From Pseudomonas sediminis (GTDB lineage: Bacteria; Pseudomonadota; Gammaproteobacteria; Pseudomonadales; Pseudomonadaceae): a DNA stretch of 64,000 nt. Within the stretch, counting starts at the first letter, position 1, and each line of letters starts with the position of its first letter. Below, one piece after another: positions 10,587 through 19,359 of the stretch. The translations under genes were made by a program, and so were the position numbers. The stretch lies in NCBI RefSeq assembly GCF_002741105.1, contig NZ_NIQU01000006.1:1-64000 (forward strand), given 5' to 3'. The notes beneath the pieces were generated by a model. The model had not been told where the DNA came from, made no database searches, and saw only the letters and a program-made list of their open reading frames with translations.

Positions 10587-11414
10587 TCAGTCGAACTGCA
10601 CGTCGGCGCGCTGCGCCAGGCCGGCCTCGTTGCCCGCCCACAGCTCGGCCTGGCCCTCGCCGCTGATGCGCCCGCCCACCTCGAACGGCTGCGGCGCGAT
10701 CAGCGGACGCAGGCCGCGGTAGGCGAAGCGGCGCAGACGCGCCTGCGGGTTGGCGCGGCAGAAGGCGCGCAGGTTCAGGGTGGCGGTCAGCGGGCCGTGC
10801 ACCACCAGACCGCTATAGCCTTCGGTTTCGGTGACGTAGGGCCAGTCGTAATGGATGCGGTGGCCGTTGAACGTCACGGCGCTGTAGCGAAACAGCAAGG
10901 TGCTGGACGGCGTGACCGCCTCGCGCCAGTCGCCTGCAACCAGCGGCTCGCCACTGCTGGCCTTGGGCGGGCTGGGCTCGCGGTATACGATGTCCTGCTC
11001 CTCGCGGATGGCCAGCTGGCCGTCCTGCAGGTAATCGTGCTGCACCGTGACGAACAGCAGCGCGCCGGTACGGCCGTGCTTTTCCTCGATGTGCTTGATG
11101 GTCGAAACCCGGCTGGCTTCGCCGCCCACGCGCAGTGGCTGGATGAACTCGACACGACCGCCAGCCCACATGCGATTGCGGTTGTCAGCCGGCGGCAGGA
11201 AGCCGCCGCGCGCCGGATGGCCGTCCTCGCCCAAACCGTTCTCGGCGACCGGCTCCTGAAAGAATGCCCAGTGCCATAGCGGCGGCAGCGCCTCGCCATG
11301 GGCCGGCGTGGCTTCGCCGAAGGTGGCGGCGATGCGCTTGACCAGATTGCGGCTGAGTTGGTCGTGGACTTCTTCGCTACGACCGATCCAGGCGGAAAAA
11401 GCAGAATCACTCAT
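10587..11414 (-). CDS. ich: Itaconyl-CoA hydratase-like protein (MaoC-type double hotdog)
   Basis: This 275-residue hydratase has an N-terminal FAS1-like dehydratase half (RVEFIQPLRVGGEAS, HGRTGALLFVTV) and a C-terminal hotdog with the MaoC/R-hydratase signature FRYSAVTFNGHRIHYD (residues 175-190; N183, H185, D190). In P. aeruginosa the equivalent enzyme hydrates itaconyl-CoA to citramalyl-CoA. It is the first gene of the minus-strand operon and is divergent from the LysR gene, so its upstream region should carry the operon promoter. Mesaconyl-CoA hydration is a possible alternative. Confidence 0.82.
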   Translation of the reverse strand: MSDSAFSAWIGRSEEVHDQLSRNLVKRIAATFGEATPAHGEALPPLWHWAFFQEPVAENGLGEDGHPARGGFLPPADNRNRMWAGGRVEFIQPLRVGGEASRVSTIKHIEEKHGRTGALLFVTVQHDYLQDGQLAIREEQDIVYREPSPPKASSGEPLVAGDWREAVTPSSTLLFRYSAVTFNGHRIHYDWPYVTETEGYSGLVVHGPLTATLNLRAFCRANPQARLRRFAYRGLRPLIAPQPFEVGGRISGEGQAELWAGNEAGLAQRADVQFD

Positions 11415-11530
11415 GAGGCAGGTTCCAGCTCGGTTCTTGTGTGAGCTGGAGCATGCGACGCAGCATGCGTTCAGAGAATCCGCATTTATTTAAACCGGCG
11501 TTCGGATATGCTTAACACCATATTTCTATA

Positions 11531-11610
11531 TGGGAGGGGCTTTAGCCGCGATGTTTTCCGGGGAAGCCAGGGCGTCGCGGCTAAAGCGGATCGCCGCCCG
11601 GCCCCTCCCA
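11531..11610. repeat. REP doublet (inverted pair) in the LysR leader
   Basis: GGGAGGGGCTTTAGCCGCGA (from 11532) and an inverted partner (TCGCGGCTAAAGC 11575-11587, GCCCCTCCCA 11601-11610) form the usual Pseudomonas REP pair. It lies between the ich/LysR divergent promoter and the LysR start, so it should be transcribed as part of the regulator's 5' leader. Confidence 0.85.
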
Positions 11611-11627
11611 CAGAAGCAGAGGAACCC

Positions 11628-12515
11628 ATGCATTTCGATCTGCCCGACCTGCGCCTGTTCATCCACATTGCCGAGTCGCCAAGCCTGACCCAGGGCGCGC
11701 GCAAGGCGTTTCTCTCGCCGGCCGCCGCCAGTGCGCGGATCAAGGCGCTGGAGGGCCAGCTCGGCAGCCGTCTGCTTTACCGCGACAGCCGTGGCGTCGA
11801 GCTGACCCCGGCCGGACAGCGCCTGTTGCAGCATGCGCGGCTGATCATGCGCCAGGTGGATTACCTGAAAAGCGAATTCACCGAGTACGGCACCGATGCC
11901 GCCGGGCATATCCGCATCTTCGCCAACACCACGGCAGTGACCGAATTTCTCCCCGAGGTGCTGGCCGGTTTTCTTGCCGAACGTCCCGGCGTCACCGTCG
12001 ACCTGCAGGAGCGCCTGAGCCGCGATATCGTCCGTGGCGTGCTCGATGGCGCGGCGGATCTCGGCATCATCGCCGGCCCGGTGCAGGCGCCGGGTTTGCA
12101 GGTGCTGCACTTCAGCACCGACCGCCTGGTGCTGGCCGTGCCACTGGGCCATACGCTGGCGCAGCGGCAATCGGTGAGTTTCAACGACACGCTCGCTTAC
12201 CAGCACATCGGCCTGCATGAAGGCAGCACCTTGCTGAGTTTCTTGCGCGAACAGGTGGAAAAGCTCGGCGGCAACCTGGCCCTGCGTATCCAGGTCTCGA
12301 GCTTCGAGGCGATCTGTCGGATGATCGAAGGCGGCGTAGGTATCGGCATCATCCCCGAATCGGCCGCGCGCCGGCACAGCCGCACCATGCAGCTGGCGAT
12401 CCTGCAGCTGGACGAAGCCTGGGCGGTGCGCGAGCGCAGCATGCTGGTACGTGAGCTGGATGCACTACCGGGCAGCGTACGTGCGCTGATCGACCGGCTG
12501 AACCAGGGCGTCTAG
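11628..12515 (+). CDS. LysR-family transcriptional regulator, itaconate module
   Basis: This 295-residue LysR protein has an N-terminal HTH (SLTQGARKAFLSPAAASARI, about residues 17-36) and an effector domain ending with RIQVSSFEAICRMIEGGVGI. AGAGGAA precedes the ATG at 11628; the open frame before it is REP sequence and is not counted. It is divergent from ich, matching the LysR gene of the P. aeruginosa itaconate cluster. It is a close paralogue of the regulator at 1423-2343, supporting duplication of the whole module. Likely an activator that responds to itaconate or its CoA esters. Confidence 0.88.
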   Translation: MHFDLPDLRLFIHIAESPSLTQGARKAFLSPAAASARIKALEGQLGSRLLYRDSRGVELTPAGQRLLQHARLIMRQVDYLKSEFTEYGTDAAGHIRIFANTTAVTEFLPEVLAGFLAERPGVTVDLQERLSRDIVRGVLDGAADLGIIAGPVQAPGLQVLHFSTDRLVLAVPLGHTLAQRQSVSFNDTLAYQHIGLHEGSTLLSFLREQVEKLGGNLALRIQVSSFEAICRMIEGGVGIGIIPESAARRHSRTMQLAILQLDEAWAVRERSMLVRELDALPGSVRALIDRLNQGV

Positions 12516-12543
12516 CGCCAGGCGAAATTCCGGGCAAAAAAAA

Positions 12544-12594
12544 GGGCGACCAATTGGTCGCCCGCCCATTCAAGGCATTCCTCGAAAGGAATGC
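12544..12594. terminator. Two hairpins downstream of the LysR gene
   Basis: GGGCGACCAATTGGTCGCCC (12544-12563) is a perfect palindrome, with an eight-A tract before it that would be a U-tract for minus-strand RNA. A second hairpin, GCATTCCT-CGAA-AGGAATGC, lies at 12575-12594. Together they likely end the LysR transcript and stop leftward read-through. Confidence 0.6.
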
Positions 12595-12743
12595 GGAAAC
12601 GCTTGCACCCAAATCACGCAGGATGATCGGGACGGCCTCAGTGTCGCCGCCGGTGCCTGCCCTGCCTATTGCACCAAGGTCGTAGGGCACGTGACCAATG
12701 GCGGGCCATACTCCGGCAACATTTCGCCGGCCATGGAGACGCC

Positions 12744-13298
12744 ATGAACACCGAGCACCTCGCCCTGTTGCAGCAGGCGCCAGCCAGCACTCACGACGAT
12801 GACACCTGGGCCAGGCTGTGCTGCGAACAAGCCCTGCTGGCACTCGAAGAAGGCTGTTATGCGGTCGGCGCGCTGCTGGTGGATGGCGCAGGTGAATTGC
12901 TGTGCAGCGCTCGCAACCGGGTCTTCACATCGGCCTACGCCAGCGCCGCCCACGCCGAGATGCAGGTGCTCGACCAGCTCGAAAGCGAGCATGCGCAAGT
13001 CGACCGCCGAGGTCTGACACTCTACGTCAGCCTCGAACCCTGCCTGATGTGCTACGGCCGTATCCTGCTGGCCGGCATCACCCGCGTGCGCTATCTGGCA
13101 CGCGACCGCGACGGCGGCTTCGCCCTGCGTCACGGCCGCCTGCCTCCGGCATGGGCCAATCTCGCTTCCGGTTTGTGCGTGGTGCAGGCCAAGGTCGATC
13201 CCTACTGGCTCGACCTGGCCGAGCAACTGATCGAGCGCCTGCAAGACCGACGAGCCATGCGCGAGCGCGTGCTCGCGGCCTGGCGCGGCGGTCGTTGA
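12744..13298 (+). CDS. Nucleoside/cytidine deaminase-like zinc protein
   Basis: This 184-residue protein of the CMP/dCMP deaminase fold carries the zinc and catalytic motif: AHAEMQVL (His ligand and proton-shuttle Glu) and SLEPCLMCYG (two Cys ligands). GGAG is five bases before the ATG at 12744. It is single, with hairpins upstream and a short repeat downstream. The spacing and length fit the TadA/guanine-deaminase branch better than tetrameric cytidine deaminase, but its substrate is not predictable. The essential tRNA editor TadA is normally elsewhere on the chromosome, so this is probably a base or nucleoside deaminase. Confidence 0.82.
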   Translation: MNTEHLALLQQAPASTHDDDTWARLCCEQALLALEEGCYAVGALLVDGAGELLCSARNRVFTSAYASAAHAEMQVLDQLESEHAQVDRRGLTLYVSLEPCLMCYGRILLAGITRVRYLARDRDGGFALRHGRLPPAWANLASGLCVVQAKVDPYWLDLAEQLIERLQDRRAMRERVLAAWRGGR

Positions 13299-13361
13299 AA
13301 ACCGCAGGGGGCGCCGTACGCACCAAAAATCGCAGACATCAGCCTGGGCTAGCGGAGCGTT

Positions 13362-13383
13362 GGTGCGCGCGGCGCACCCTACG
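13362..13383. repeat. GGTGCGC...GCGCACCCTACG short palindromic repeat
   Basis: Same family as 3834-3855, with loop GCG. It lies between the convergent deaminase and phhR stops and may help terminate both. Confidence 0.8.
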
Positions 13384-13384
13384 T

Positions 13385-14938
13385 CTATTCCTTGCCCAAC
13401 CCGTGCTGCCGTAGCTTGTTGGCGATGGTGGTGTGGGAAACGCCGAGGCGCTTGCCCAACTGACGGCTGCTCGGGTGATCACGGAACAACCGCTCCAGCA
13501 CCGCCTTCTCGAAGCGGCCGAGAATATCGTCGAGGCTGCCTTCCACCGAAAACTCGCCCAGCGGCTGTGGCGCACCGTAATCCGGCAGGCGGATATGCTC
13601 GGCCTTTACCGTGCCGCCGTCGCACAACGAAACCGCCTGGAACAGCACGTTCTCCAACTGCCGCACGTTGCCCGGCCAGTGGTAATGGGCCATGCGCTCG
13701 AAGGCCTGCGGCGCCAGCTTTGGCAGTGCGCAGCCGATCTGCCGGCTGGCGGAATCGAGAAAGTGCTCGACCAGCGGCGCCAGACCGTCGAGGCATTCGC
13801 GCAGCGGCGGGATATGCAGGCTGAGCACATTGAGGCGGTGGTAGAGATCCTGACGAAACTCGCCGTGGGCGCAGAGTTCGGACAGGTCGACCTGCGTGGC
13901 GCAGATCACCCGTACGTCCAGATACACCTCCTCGTCGCTGCCGACACGGCGGAAGCAGCCATCCTGCAGAAAGCGCAGCAACTTGGCCTGCAGACGCGGG
14001 CTCATCTCGCCGACGCCGTCGAGAAACAACGTGCCGCCAGCAGTCAGTTCCAGCAGGCCGAGTTTGCCTTCCGGCCGCGCGCCCTCGAAGGCGCCGGGGC
14101 CGTAGCCGAACAGCTCGGTCTCGGCCATGGACTCGGGCAGGCCGGCGCAGTTGAGCGCCATGAACGGCGACTGCCCACGCGGGCTGGCCAGGTGACAAGC
14201 GCGCGCCAGCAATTCCTTGCCGGTGCCGGTTTCACCCTCGATCAGCAGCGGCGCATCCAGCGGCGCCATGCGCCGCGCTTCCTTGACCACCGCCGCCATC
14301 ACTTTGGAGCTCTGGAAGATCGAGTCGAAGCCGCGCAGCTCCTGTTTGCGCACGTGGTAGATGCGCTCACCGACGCGATCGGCGCGGTGCAGGGTCAGCA
14401 CCGCACCAGCCAACGCTTCGCTGTCGTCGTGTTCATTCTGTAGCGGGGCGATATCGGCGAGAAACACATCGCCCTTGATCTTCACCCGCAGGCCGTTGAT
14501 GCGCGTCTTGTTGGCGCGCACCAGCTCCGGCAGGTCGAAGTCTTCGGCGTAGCGCGACAAGGCCATGCCCGGCACCTCGTCCACGCGCACGCCGAGCAAC
14601 TGCGCGGCGCTGCGGTTGGCGGCGACGATACTGCCGCCCATGTCGATGGACAGCACAGGGAAGTCCAGTGCACCAAGCAACGCATTGAGCTCCAGGTGAC
14701 GCCGTTCGCTGGGCATCAGCCCCACGCGTTTGACGCCGAATACGCCGGCAATGGCCTCGAACTTCGGCCTCAACGACTGAAACTGCAGATTGATCAGATT
14801 CGGACAGTGCAGGTAGATGGCGTTGCCCTGCTCGCCCCCGACTTCGCCACGGGCGACGTTGATGCCGTAGTCGACCAGCAGGTTGAGGATGTCACGCAGG
14901 ATGCCGACACGGTTCTGGCAGTGGACCTTGATACGCAT
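13385..14938 (-). CDS. phhR: TyrR/PhhR family aromatic amino acid regulator
   Basis: This 517-residue regulator has an ACT domain (about 1-70), a PAS domain (about 78-150), an AAA+ sigma54-interaction-type domain (about 205-430; Walker A GETGTGKE), and a C-terminal FIS/TyrR HTH (LGKRLGVSHTTIANKLRQHG). The GAFTGA loop needed to contact sigma54 is changed to GPGAFEGA, as in TyrR-type proteins that work with sigma70. It is divergent from phhABC and should activate it in response to phenylalanine or tyrosine. A TyrR-like box is present in the shared upstream region. Confidence 0.93.
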   Translation of the reverse strand: MRIKVHCQNRVGILRDILNLLVDYGINVARGEVGGEQGNAIYLHCPNLINLQFQSLRPKFEAIAGVFGVKRVGLMPSERRHLELNALLGALDFPVLSIDMGGSIVAANRSAAQLLGVRVDEVPGMALSRYAEDFDLPELVRANKTRINGLRVKIKGDVFLADIAPLQNEHDDSEALAGAVLTLHRADRVGERIYHVRKQELRGFDSIFQSSKVMAAVVKEARRMAPLDAPLLIEGETGTGKELLARACHLASPRGQSPFMALNCAGLPESMAETELFGYGPGAFEGARPEGKLGLLELTAGGTLFLDGVGEMSPRLQAKLLRFLQDGCFRRVGSDEEVYLDVRVICATQVDLSELCAHGEFRQDLYHRLNVLSLHIPPLRECLDGLAPLVEHFLDSASRQIGCALPKLAPQAFERMAHYHWPGNVRQLENVLFQAVSLCDGGTVKAEHIRLPDYGAPQPLGEFSVEGSLDDILGRFEKAVLERLFRDHPSSRQLGKRLGVSHTTIANKLRQHGLGKE

Positions 14939-15065
14939 GGCTCAGGCTCTTGTTGTTATGGCCGCCGCCAGGTCGCTGAAATCGACGATGGCAGCATAAT
15001 TTCCGTCAAGAATATGTGACAGTTAAACACAGCAGCAAGCCGATAAATCGCCATTCCGCCAATAT

Positions 15066-15083
15066 CGTAATCAAAAGTTTACA
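15066..15083. promoter_or_regulatory. Candidate PhhR/TyrR box
   Basis: CGTAAT-CAAAAG-TTTACA matches the TyrR box TGTAAA-N6-TTTACA at 10 of 12 defined positions. It lies 112 bases before the phhA start. A shorter TGT-N9-ACA dyad is at 15015-15029. Confidence 0.55.
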
Positions 15084-15194
15084 GATTCCCCGGCTAATCC
15101 TGAGCCGCGCTGCTTCTGGCCACCGTTTCAACCTGAGCAATCAGCGGCATGCTCGGGTCAAGACAAGAACAACAGCCCCCTGAAGGAGGCAGCG

Positions 15195-15980
15195 ATGAAG
15201 AGTACGCAGTACCTGGCCCGGGAACCGGACGAGAGTGGCTTTATCCATTACCCGGAAAGCGAGCATCAGGTGTGGAATACCCTGATCACCCGCCAACTGG
15301 AAGTGATCGAGAATCGCGCCTGCCAGGAATACCTGGACGGTATCGAGCAACTCGGCCTGCCCATGGAGCGCATTCCGCAGCTCGACGAGATCAACCGTGT
15401 GCTCGAAGCCAGCACCGGCTGGCGCGTGGCTCGGGTGCCGGCGCTGATCCCGTTCCAGACCTTCTTCGAGCTGCTGGCCAGCAAGCAGTTTCCCGTCGCC
15501 ACCTTTATCCGCACGCCCGAGGAGCTGGACTACCTGAAGGAACCGGACATCTTCCACGAGATATTCGGCCACTGCCCAATGCTCACCAACCCCTGGTTCG
15601 CCGAATTCACCCACACCTACGGCAAGCTCGGCCTTCAGGCCACGAAAGAGCAGCGCGTCTATCTGGCGCGGCTGTACTGGCTGACCATCGAATTCGGCCT
15701 GCTCGACACTCCGCAGGGCCGGCGCATCTACGGCGGCGGCATCCTCTCCTCGCCGAAGGAAACTCTCTACGCCCTGTCCGACGCCCCCGAGCACCAGCCC
15801 TTCGATGCGCTGGAAGCGATGCGCACGCCGTATCGCATCGATATCCTGCAGCCGGTGTACTTCGTCCTGCCCGAGCTCAAGCGCCTGTTCGAGTTGGCTC
15901 AGGAAGACATCATGGCGCTGGTGCATCAGGCCATGGCGCTCGGCCTGCACGCGCCGAAATTTCCGCCGAAAGCCGCGTAG
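15195..15980 (+). CDS. phhA: Phenylalanine-4-hydroxylase
   Basis: This 261-residue pterin- and iron-dependent monooxygenase converts phenylalanine to tyrosine. The iron facial triad is exact: H121 and H126 in IFHEIFGHCPML and E166 in YWLTIEFGLL. Length equals the short bacterial enzymes that lack the ACT regulatory domain. AAGGAGG precedes the ATG. It heads the phhABC operon: the next genes recycle the pterin cofactor and transaminate the aromatic product. Regulation by the divergent phhR is expected. Confidence 0.97.
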   Translation: MKSTQYLAREPDESGFIHYPESEHQVWNTLITRQLEVIENRACQEYLDGIEQLGLPMERIPQLDEINRVLEASTGWRVARVPALIPFQTFFELLASKQFPVATFIRTPEELDYLKEPDIFHEIFGHCPMLTNPWFAEFTHTYGKLGLQATKEQRVYLARLYWLTIEFGLLDTPQGRRIYGGGILSSPKETLYALSDAPEHQPFDALEAMRTPYRIDILQPVYFVLPELKRLFELAQEDIMALVHQAMALGLHAPKFPPKAA

Positions 15981-15987
15981 CCTTTTG

Positions 15988-16017
15988 GCTCCCTCGCCCA
16001 TTCATTGGCGAGGGAGC
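15988..16017 (+). terminator. Intercistronic hairpin between phhA and phhB
   Basis: GCTCCCTCGCC (15988-15998) pairs perfectly with GGCGAGGGAGC (16007-16017). No U-tract follows, so it likely sets mRNA stability or phhA/phhB ratio rather than ending the operon. Confidence 0.5.
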
Positions 16018-16072
16018 TGTTCGATACCTCTTACCTTCTATGCTCTGACCTCTAATCCTCAAGGAGCCTGAA

Positions 16073-16429
16073 ATGACCAGCCTTGCCCAAGCCCAATGCG
16101 AAGCCTGCCGCGCCGATGCGCCGAAAGTGACCGATGAAGAACTGGCCGAGCTGATCCGCGAGATCCCCGACTGGAACATCGAGGTGCGTGGCGACCATAT
16201 GGAGCTGGAGCGCGTGTACCTGTTCAAGAACTTTCGCCATGCCCTAGCCTTCACCAACGCCGTTGGCGCCATCGCCGAGGAAGTGGGTCACCATCCGGCG
16301 CTGCTCACCGAATGGGGCAAGGTCACCGTCACCTGGTGGAGCCACGAAATGCGCGGCCTGCACCGCAACGACTTCATCATGGCCGCGCGCACCGACGTGC
16401 TGGCTGCCAGCGCCGAGGGCCGCAAGTGA
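16073..16429 (+). CDS. phhB: Pterin-4a-carbinolamine dehydratase
   Basis: This 118-residue protein dehydrates the 4a-hydroxy-pterin made by PhhA, restoring the cofactor. The family motif [21 protein letters not shown] is present in two parts (HHP active-site histidines, then the WWSHE segment). AAGGAG precedes the ATG. Its stop overlaps the phhC GTG start by four bases, so translation is coupled. Confidence 0.95.
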   Translation: MTSLAQAQCEACRADAPKVTDEELAELIREIPDWNIEVRGDHMELERVYLFKNFRHALAFTNAVGAIAEEVGHHPALLTEWGKVTVTWWSHEMRGLHRNDFIMAARTDVLAASAEGRK

Positions 16430-17625
16430 GCTATTTCGCCCAAGTCGCCCGCGTGCCGGGCGATCCCATCCTCAGCCTGATGGAAGCCTATCGGCTCGAC
16501 AGTAACCCGGCGCGCCTGGACCTGGGCGTCGGCGTCTACAAGGACGCCCAGGGCCTGACGCCGATCCCGCGTGCGGTGAAACTGGCCGAGCAGCGCCTGA
16601 TCGACCTTGAACAGACCAAGACCTACATCGGCGGCCATGGCGACGCCGCGTTCGGCACGCTGCTCAGCCAACTGGTGCTGGGTGCGGGCTCGGCACTGCT
16701 CGCCGAGCAGCGCGCCGGCGCAACGCAAACACCAGGTGGCACCGGCGCCCTGCGTCTGGCGGGTGATTTCATTCGTCACTGCCTGCCGGGGCGCGGTATC
16801 TGGCTGAGCGATCCAACCTGGCCGATCCATGAAACCCTGTTTGCCGAAGCCGGGCTCAAGGTCGGCCACTACCCCTACGTCGGCGCCGACAATCGCCTCG
16901 ACGTGGAAGCCATGATCGCCGCCCTCACCCACCTGCCCAAGGGCGACGTGGTACTGCTGCATGCCTGCTGCCACAACCCCACCGGTTTCGACCTTACCCC
17001 GCGCGACTGGAAACGCGTGCTGGAGGTGGTCAAGGCACGTGAGCTGCTCCCGCTGATCGACTTCGCCTACCAGGGCTTCGGTGATGGCCTGGAAGAAGAC
17101 GCCTGGGCCGTGCGCCTGTTCGCCGCCGAGTTGCCGGAGCTGCTGATCACCAGCTCCTGCTCGAAGAACTTCGGCCTCTATCGCGAACGCACCGGTGCCC
17201 TGATCGTCTGCGCCAGCGACGCCGAGAAGCTCGTCGACATTCGCAGTCAGCTGGCCTCCATCGCCCGCAACCTGTGGTCGACGCCGCCTGCCCACGGCGC
17301 GGCGGTAGTGGCGCAGATACTCGGCGACGACGAGCTGAAAGGCCTCTGGCTGGACGAACTGGACGGCATGCGCCTGCGCGTCGCCAGCCTGCGTCGCGGC
17401 CTGGTCGAAGCACTTGCGCCGCACGGTTTGAACGAGCGTTTCGCGCATATCGCCGAACAGCGCGGCATGTTCTCCTACACCGGCTTGTCGCCGCTGCAGG
17501 TGCAACGTCTGCGCGAAGAGTTCAGCGTGTACATGGTCGGCAGTGGCCGCGCCAACGTCGCGGGGCTGGATGCCAGCCGGCTGGATCAACTGGCCAGCGC
17601 CATCGCTCGGGTCTGCGTGAACTGA
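16426..17625 (+). CDS. phhC: Aromatic amino acid aminotransferase
   Basis: This 399-residue class I PLP aminotransferase transaminates tyrosine and phenylalanine, completing the phh pathway. Fold-type I landmarks are present: [24 protein letters not shown], and the PLP lysine K247 in [15 protein letters not shown]. The start is a GTG overlapping the phhB stop (GTGA), with GAGGG five bases upstream. Further upstream frame is inside phhB and is not counted. A MITE-like element follows the gene. Confidence 0.93.
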   Translation: MSYFAQVARVPGDPILSLMEAYRLDSNPARLDLGVGVYKDAQGLTPIPRAVKLAEQRLIDLEQTKTYIGGHGDAAFGTLLSQLVLGAGSALLAEQRAGATQTPGGTGALRLAGDFIRHCLPGRGIWLSDPTWPIHETLFAEAGLKVGHYPYVGADNRLDVEAMIAALTHLPKGDVVLLHACCHNPTGFDLTPRDWKRVLEVVKARELLPLIDFAYQGFGDGLEEDAWAVRLFAAELPELLITSSCSKNFGLYRERTGALIVCASDAEKLVDIRSQLASIARNLWSTPPAHGAAVVAQILGDDELKGLWLDELDGMRLRVASLRRGLVEALAPHGLNERFAHIAEQRGMFSYTGLSPLQVQRLREEFSVYMVGSGRANVAGLDASRLDQLASAIARVCVN

Positions 17626-17642
17626 GTCAGCAGGCGGCTGGT

Positions 17643-17806
17643 CTTAGAGCCTGTTTACGATCTCGCGAGCTAGAGCGATACAAGGCAAAAACAAGCGAGG
17701 AAGCGCAGTTTACGAGCGGTAAATGAGCATTCCGACCGGGCTGGCGCTCCAGCTTGTTTTTAACGCAGTAGCGCCGACGCGCAGCAGATCGTAAACAGGT
17801 TCTTAG
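17643..17806. mobile_element. MITE-like palindromic element (164 bp)
   Basis: The ends are 21-bp inverted repeats with two mismatches: CTTAGAGCCTGTTTACGATCT (17643-17663) in the left arm and the reverse-complement form in the right (17786-17806). The inside is non-coding. No transposase is present, so it would need one in trans. I recall similar sequences between Pseudomonas genes. A short element with the same tips is at 20620-20663. Confidence 0.7.
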
Positions 17807-17869
17807 AGACCGCCGCCTGCCAGCTTCACAGCTATAGTGCGGTCATCGCCATTCACGACGGATTCGCCA

Positions 17870-19213
17870 ATGGCCGTACCCAGCAACATTCTTTTTCGCG
17901 CCTACCAGCGCATCATCCACAGCCTGGCGTTCTATCCGACGCTGATCGCCATCGGCTTTTTCCTGCTGTGTCTGCTGACCATGGCCGCGGAATACCAACC
18001 ATGGATGATGGCGTTCAAGGATCACGTCGATCTCGGCCTGGTAAGCAATGCAGACAATGCCAGGCTGATCCTCGGCACGCTGGTCACGGGTATTCTGTCA
18101 TTGATGGTGTTCAGTTTCTCGATGGTCATGGTGGTGCTCAACAACGCAGCCGCATCGCTGTCACCACGGGTGATTCCCGGCCTGGTCAGCAATAAGGGGC
18201 ACCAGAAAACCCTGGGGTTCTACCTCGGCACCATCCTCTACGCGCTGCTGCTGATCACCACCATCGAGCAGGGCAACAATGAGCGGATACCCAGCCTCGG
18301 TGTGCTGATCACCCTGGCACTCGGGATAACCTGCCTGGGCCTGTTCGTGCACTTCATCCGCTCGATTTCGCAGTCGATTCAGGTCGAGCACATCCTCGGT
18401 AACCTCTACAGCACCAGCCTGGAAAAGCTCGACGCCTGCGGTGGCAGTCCAGCTTCGCGCGACGCCGCGCCCCAGTGGCCGGATGACAGTGAGTGGATCA
18501 CTGTGCACGCGCAGCGCAACGGCTACTTCAAGGAGCTCAACGTCAAGGAGGTCAACACGCTGCTGCAGCGCCATCAGATACGGATGACAGTCCTTGCCCA
18601 CCGCGGTTTCTTCGTCAGCGAGGGGCATCCGCTGTTTCGCCTGGAGCGTCCACTGGACGAGGGAGCCTGCCAGCAACTGCTCGATTGCTTCGACTTTTTC
18701 ATCGAGGAGTACGCCAGCAGCCATTACTTCTTCGGCTGTCGGCAGATGTCAGAGATCGCCGTGAAGGCGCTGAGCCCCGGCATCAACGATCCAGGCACGG
18801 CAATCAAGACCGTGGACCTGCTCAGCGTACTGTTGAGCAGACGCCTGGCGCTGTCCGAACGAGATTTCGCCAGCCTGCCCGACGAGCCACCGCGGCTGTG
18901 CTACCAGGAGCTGTCGCTGGACCAGCTACTGCTGCAACTGCTGGGTCCGATACGCACCTATGGCGCCGCCGATGTCTCTGTGCTGGTCAGCCTGCTGCAG
19001 GCCTTCAAGAACCTGCTGCATCGCCCTGCCAGCTGCCAGCAACGCGCCGACCTTCTGCGCCATGCACGCAGCGTACGCGACACTGCCGAGCGCCATTTGC
19101 GCGAGCGGCGTGATCGCGAGGAAATCAACGATTTCATCACTCGCATCAATCGCGCGTTGCAGGACTCGGATCAGCCGCTGGCGCCCCTGCAGATCGCGAA
19201 CGAGGCACCATGA
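17870..19213 (+). CDS. DUF2254 family inner-membrane protein
   Basis: This 447-residue protein has four membrane helices in its N-terminal 160 residues (about 19-43, 66-90, 110-130, 142-160), then a soluble part with CRQMSEIAVKALSPGINDPGTA, the most conserved stretch of DUF2254. ATG 17870 is chosen because an upstream GTG overlaps a likely -10 box (TATAGT, 17833-17838). The function of the family is not known. It stands between the MITE-like element and an MFS gene. Confidence 0.82.
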   Translation: MAVPSNILFRAYQRIIHSLAFYPTLIAIGFFLLCLLTMAAEYQPWMMAFKDHVDLGLVSNADNARLILGTLVTGILSLMVFSFSMVMVVLNNAAASLSPRVIPGLVSNKGHQKTLGFYLGTILYALLLITTIEQGNNERIPSLGVLITLALGITCLGLFVHFIRSISQSIQVEHILGNLYSTSLEKLDACGGSPASRDAAPQWPDDSEWITVHAQRNGYFKELNVKEVNTLLQRHQIRMTVLAHRGFFVSEGHPLFRLERPLDEGACQQLLDCFDFFIEEYASSHYFFGCRQMSEIAVKALSPGINDPGTAIKTVDLLSVLLSRRLALSERDFASLPDEPPRLCYQELSLDQLLLQLLGPIRTYGAADVSVLVSLLQAFKNLLHRPASCQQRADLLRHARSVRDTAERHLRERRDREEINDFITRINRALQDSDQPLAPLQIANEAP

Positions 19214-19359
19214 TGGTGCCAAGTTTGCCGCCAAAAAAATTGCATGACCGTTCATCAGTAAAAATAATCTTTAAAAATCAAATAGATAAAAACGAAACGC
19301 AAAAAACATGGCGTACTTCATGCTTGCTATCAGGGGCACAGTTCCCTAGGGTAGTTTGC

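Noticed and set aside
19214-19359. AT-rich 50-codon extension of the MFS gene
   Set aside because: It has no membrane helix or conservation and no ribosome site; the MFS fold starts at M 19360. It may instead be a promoter region.
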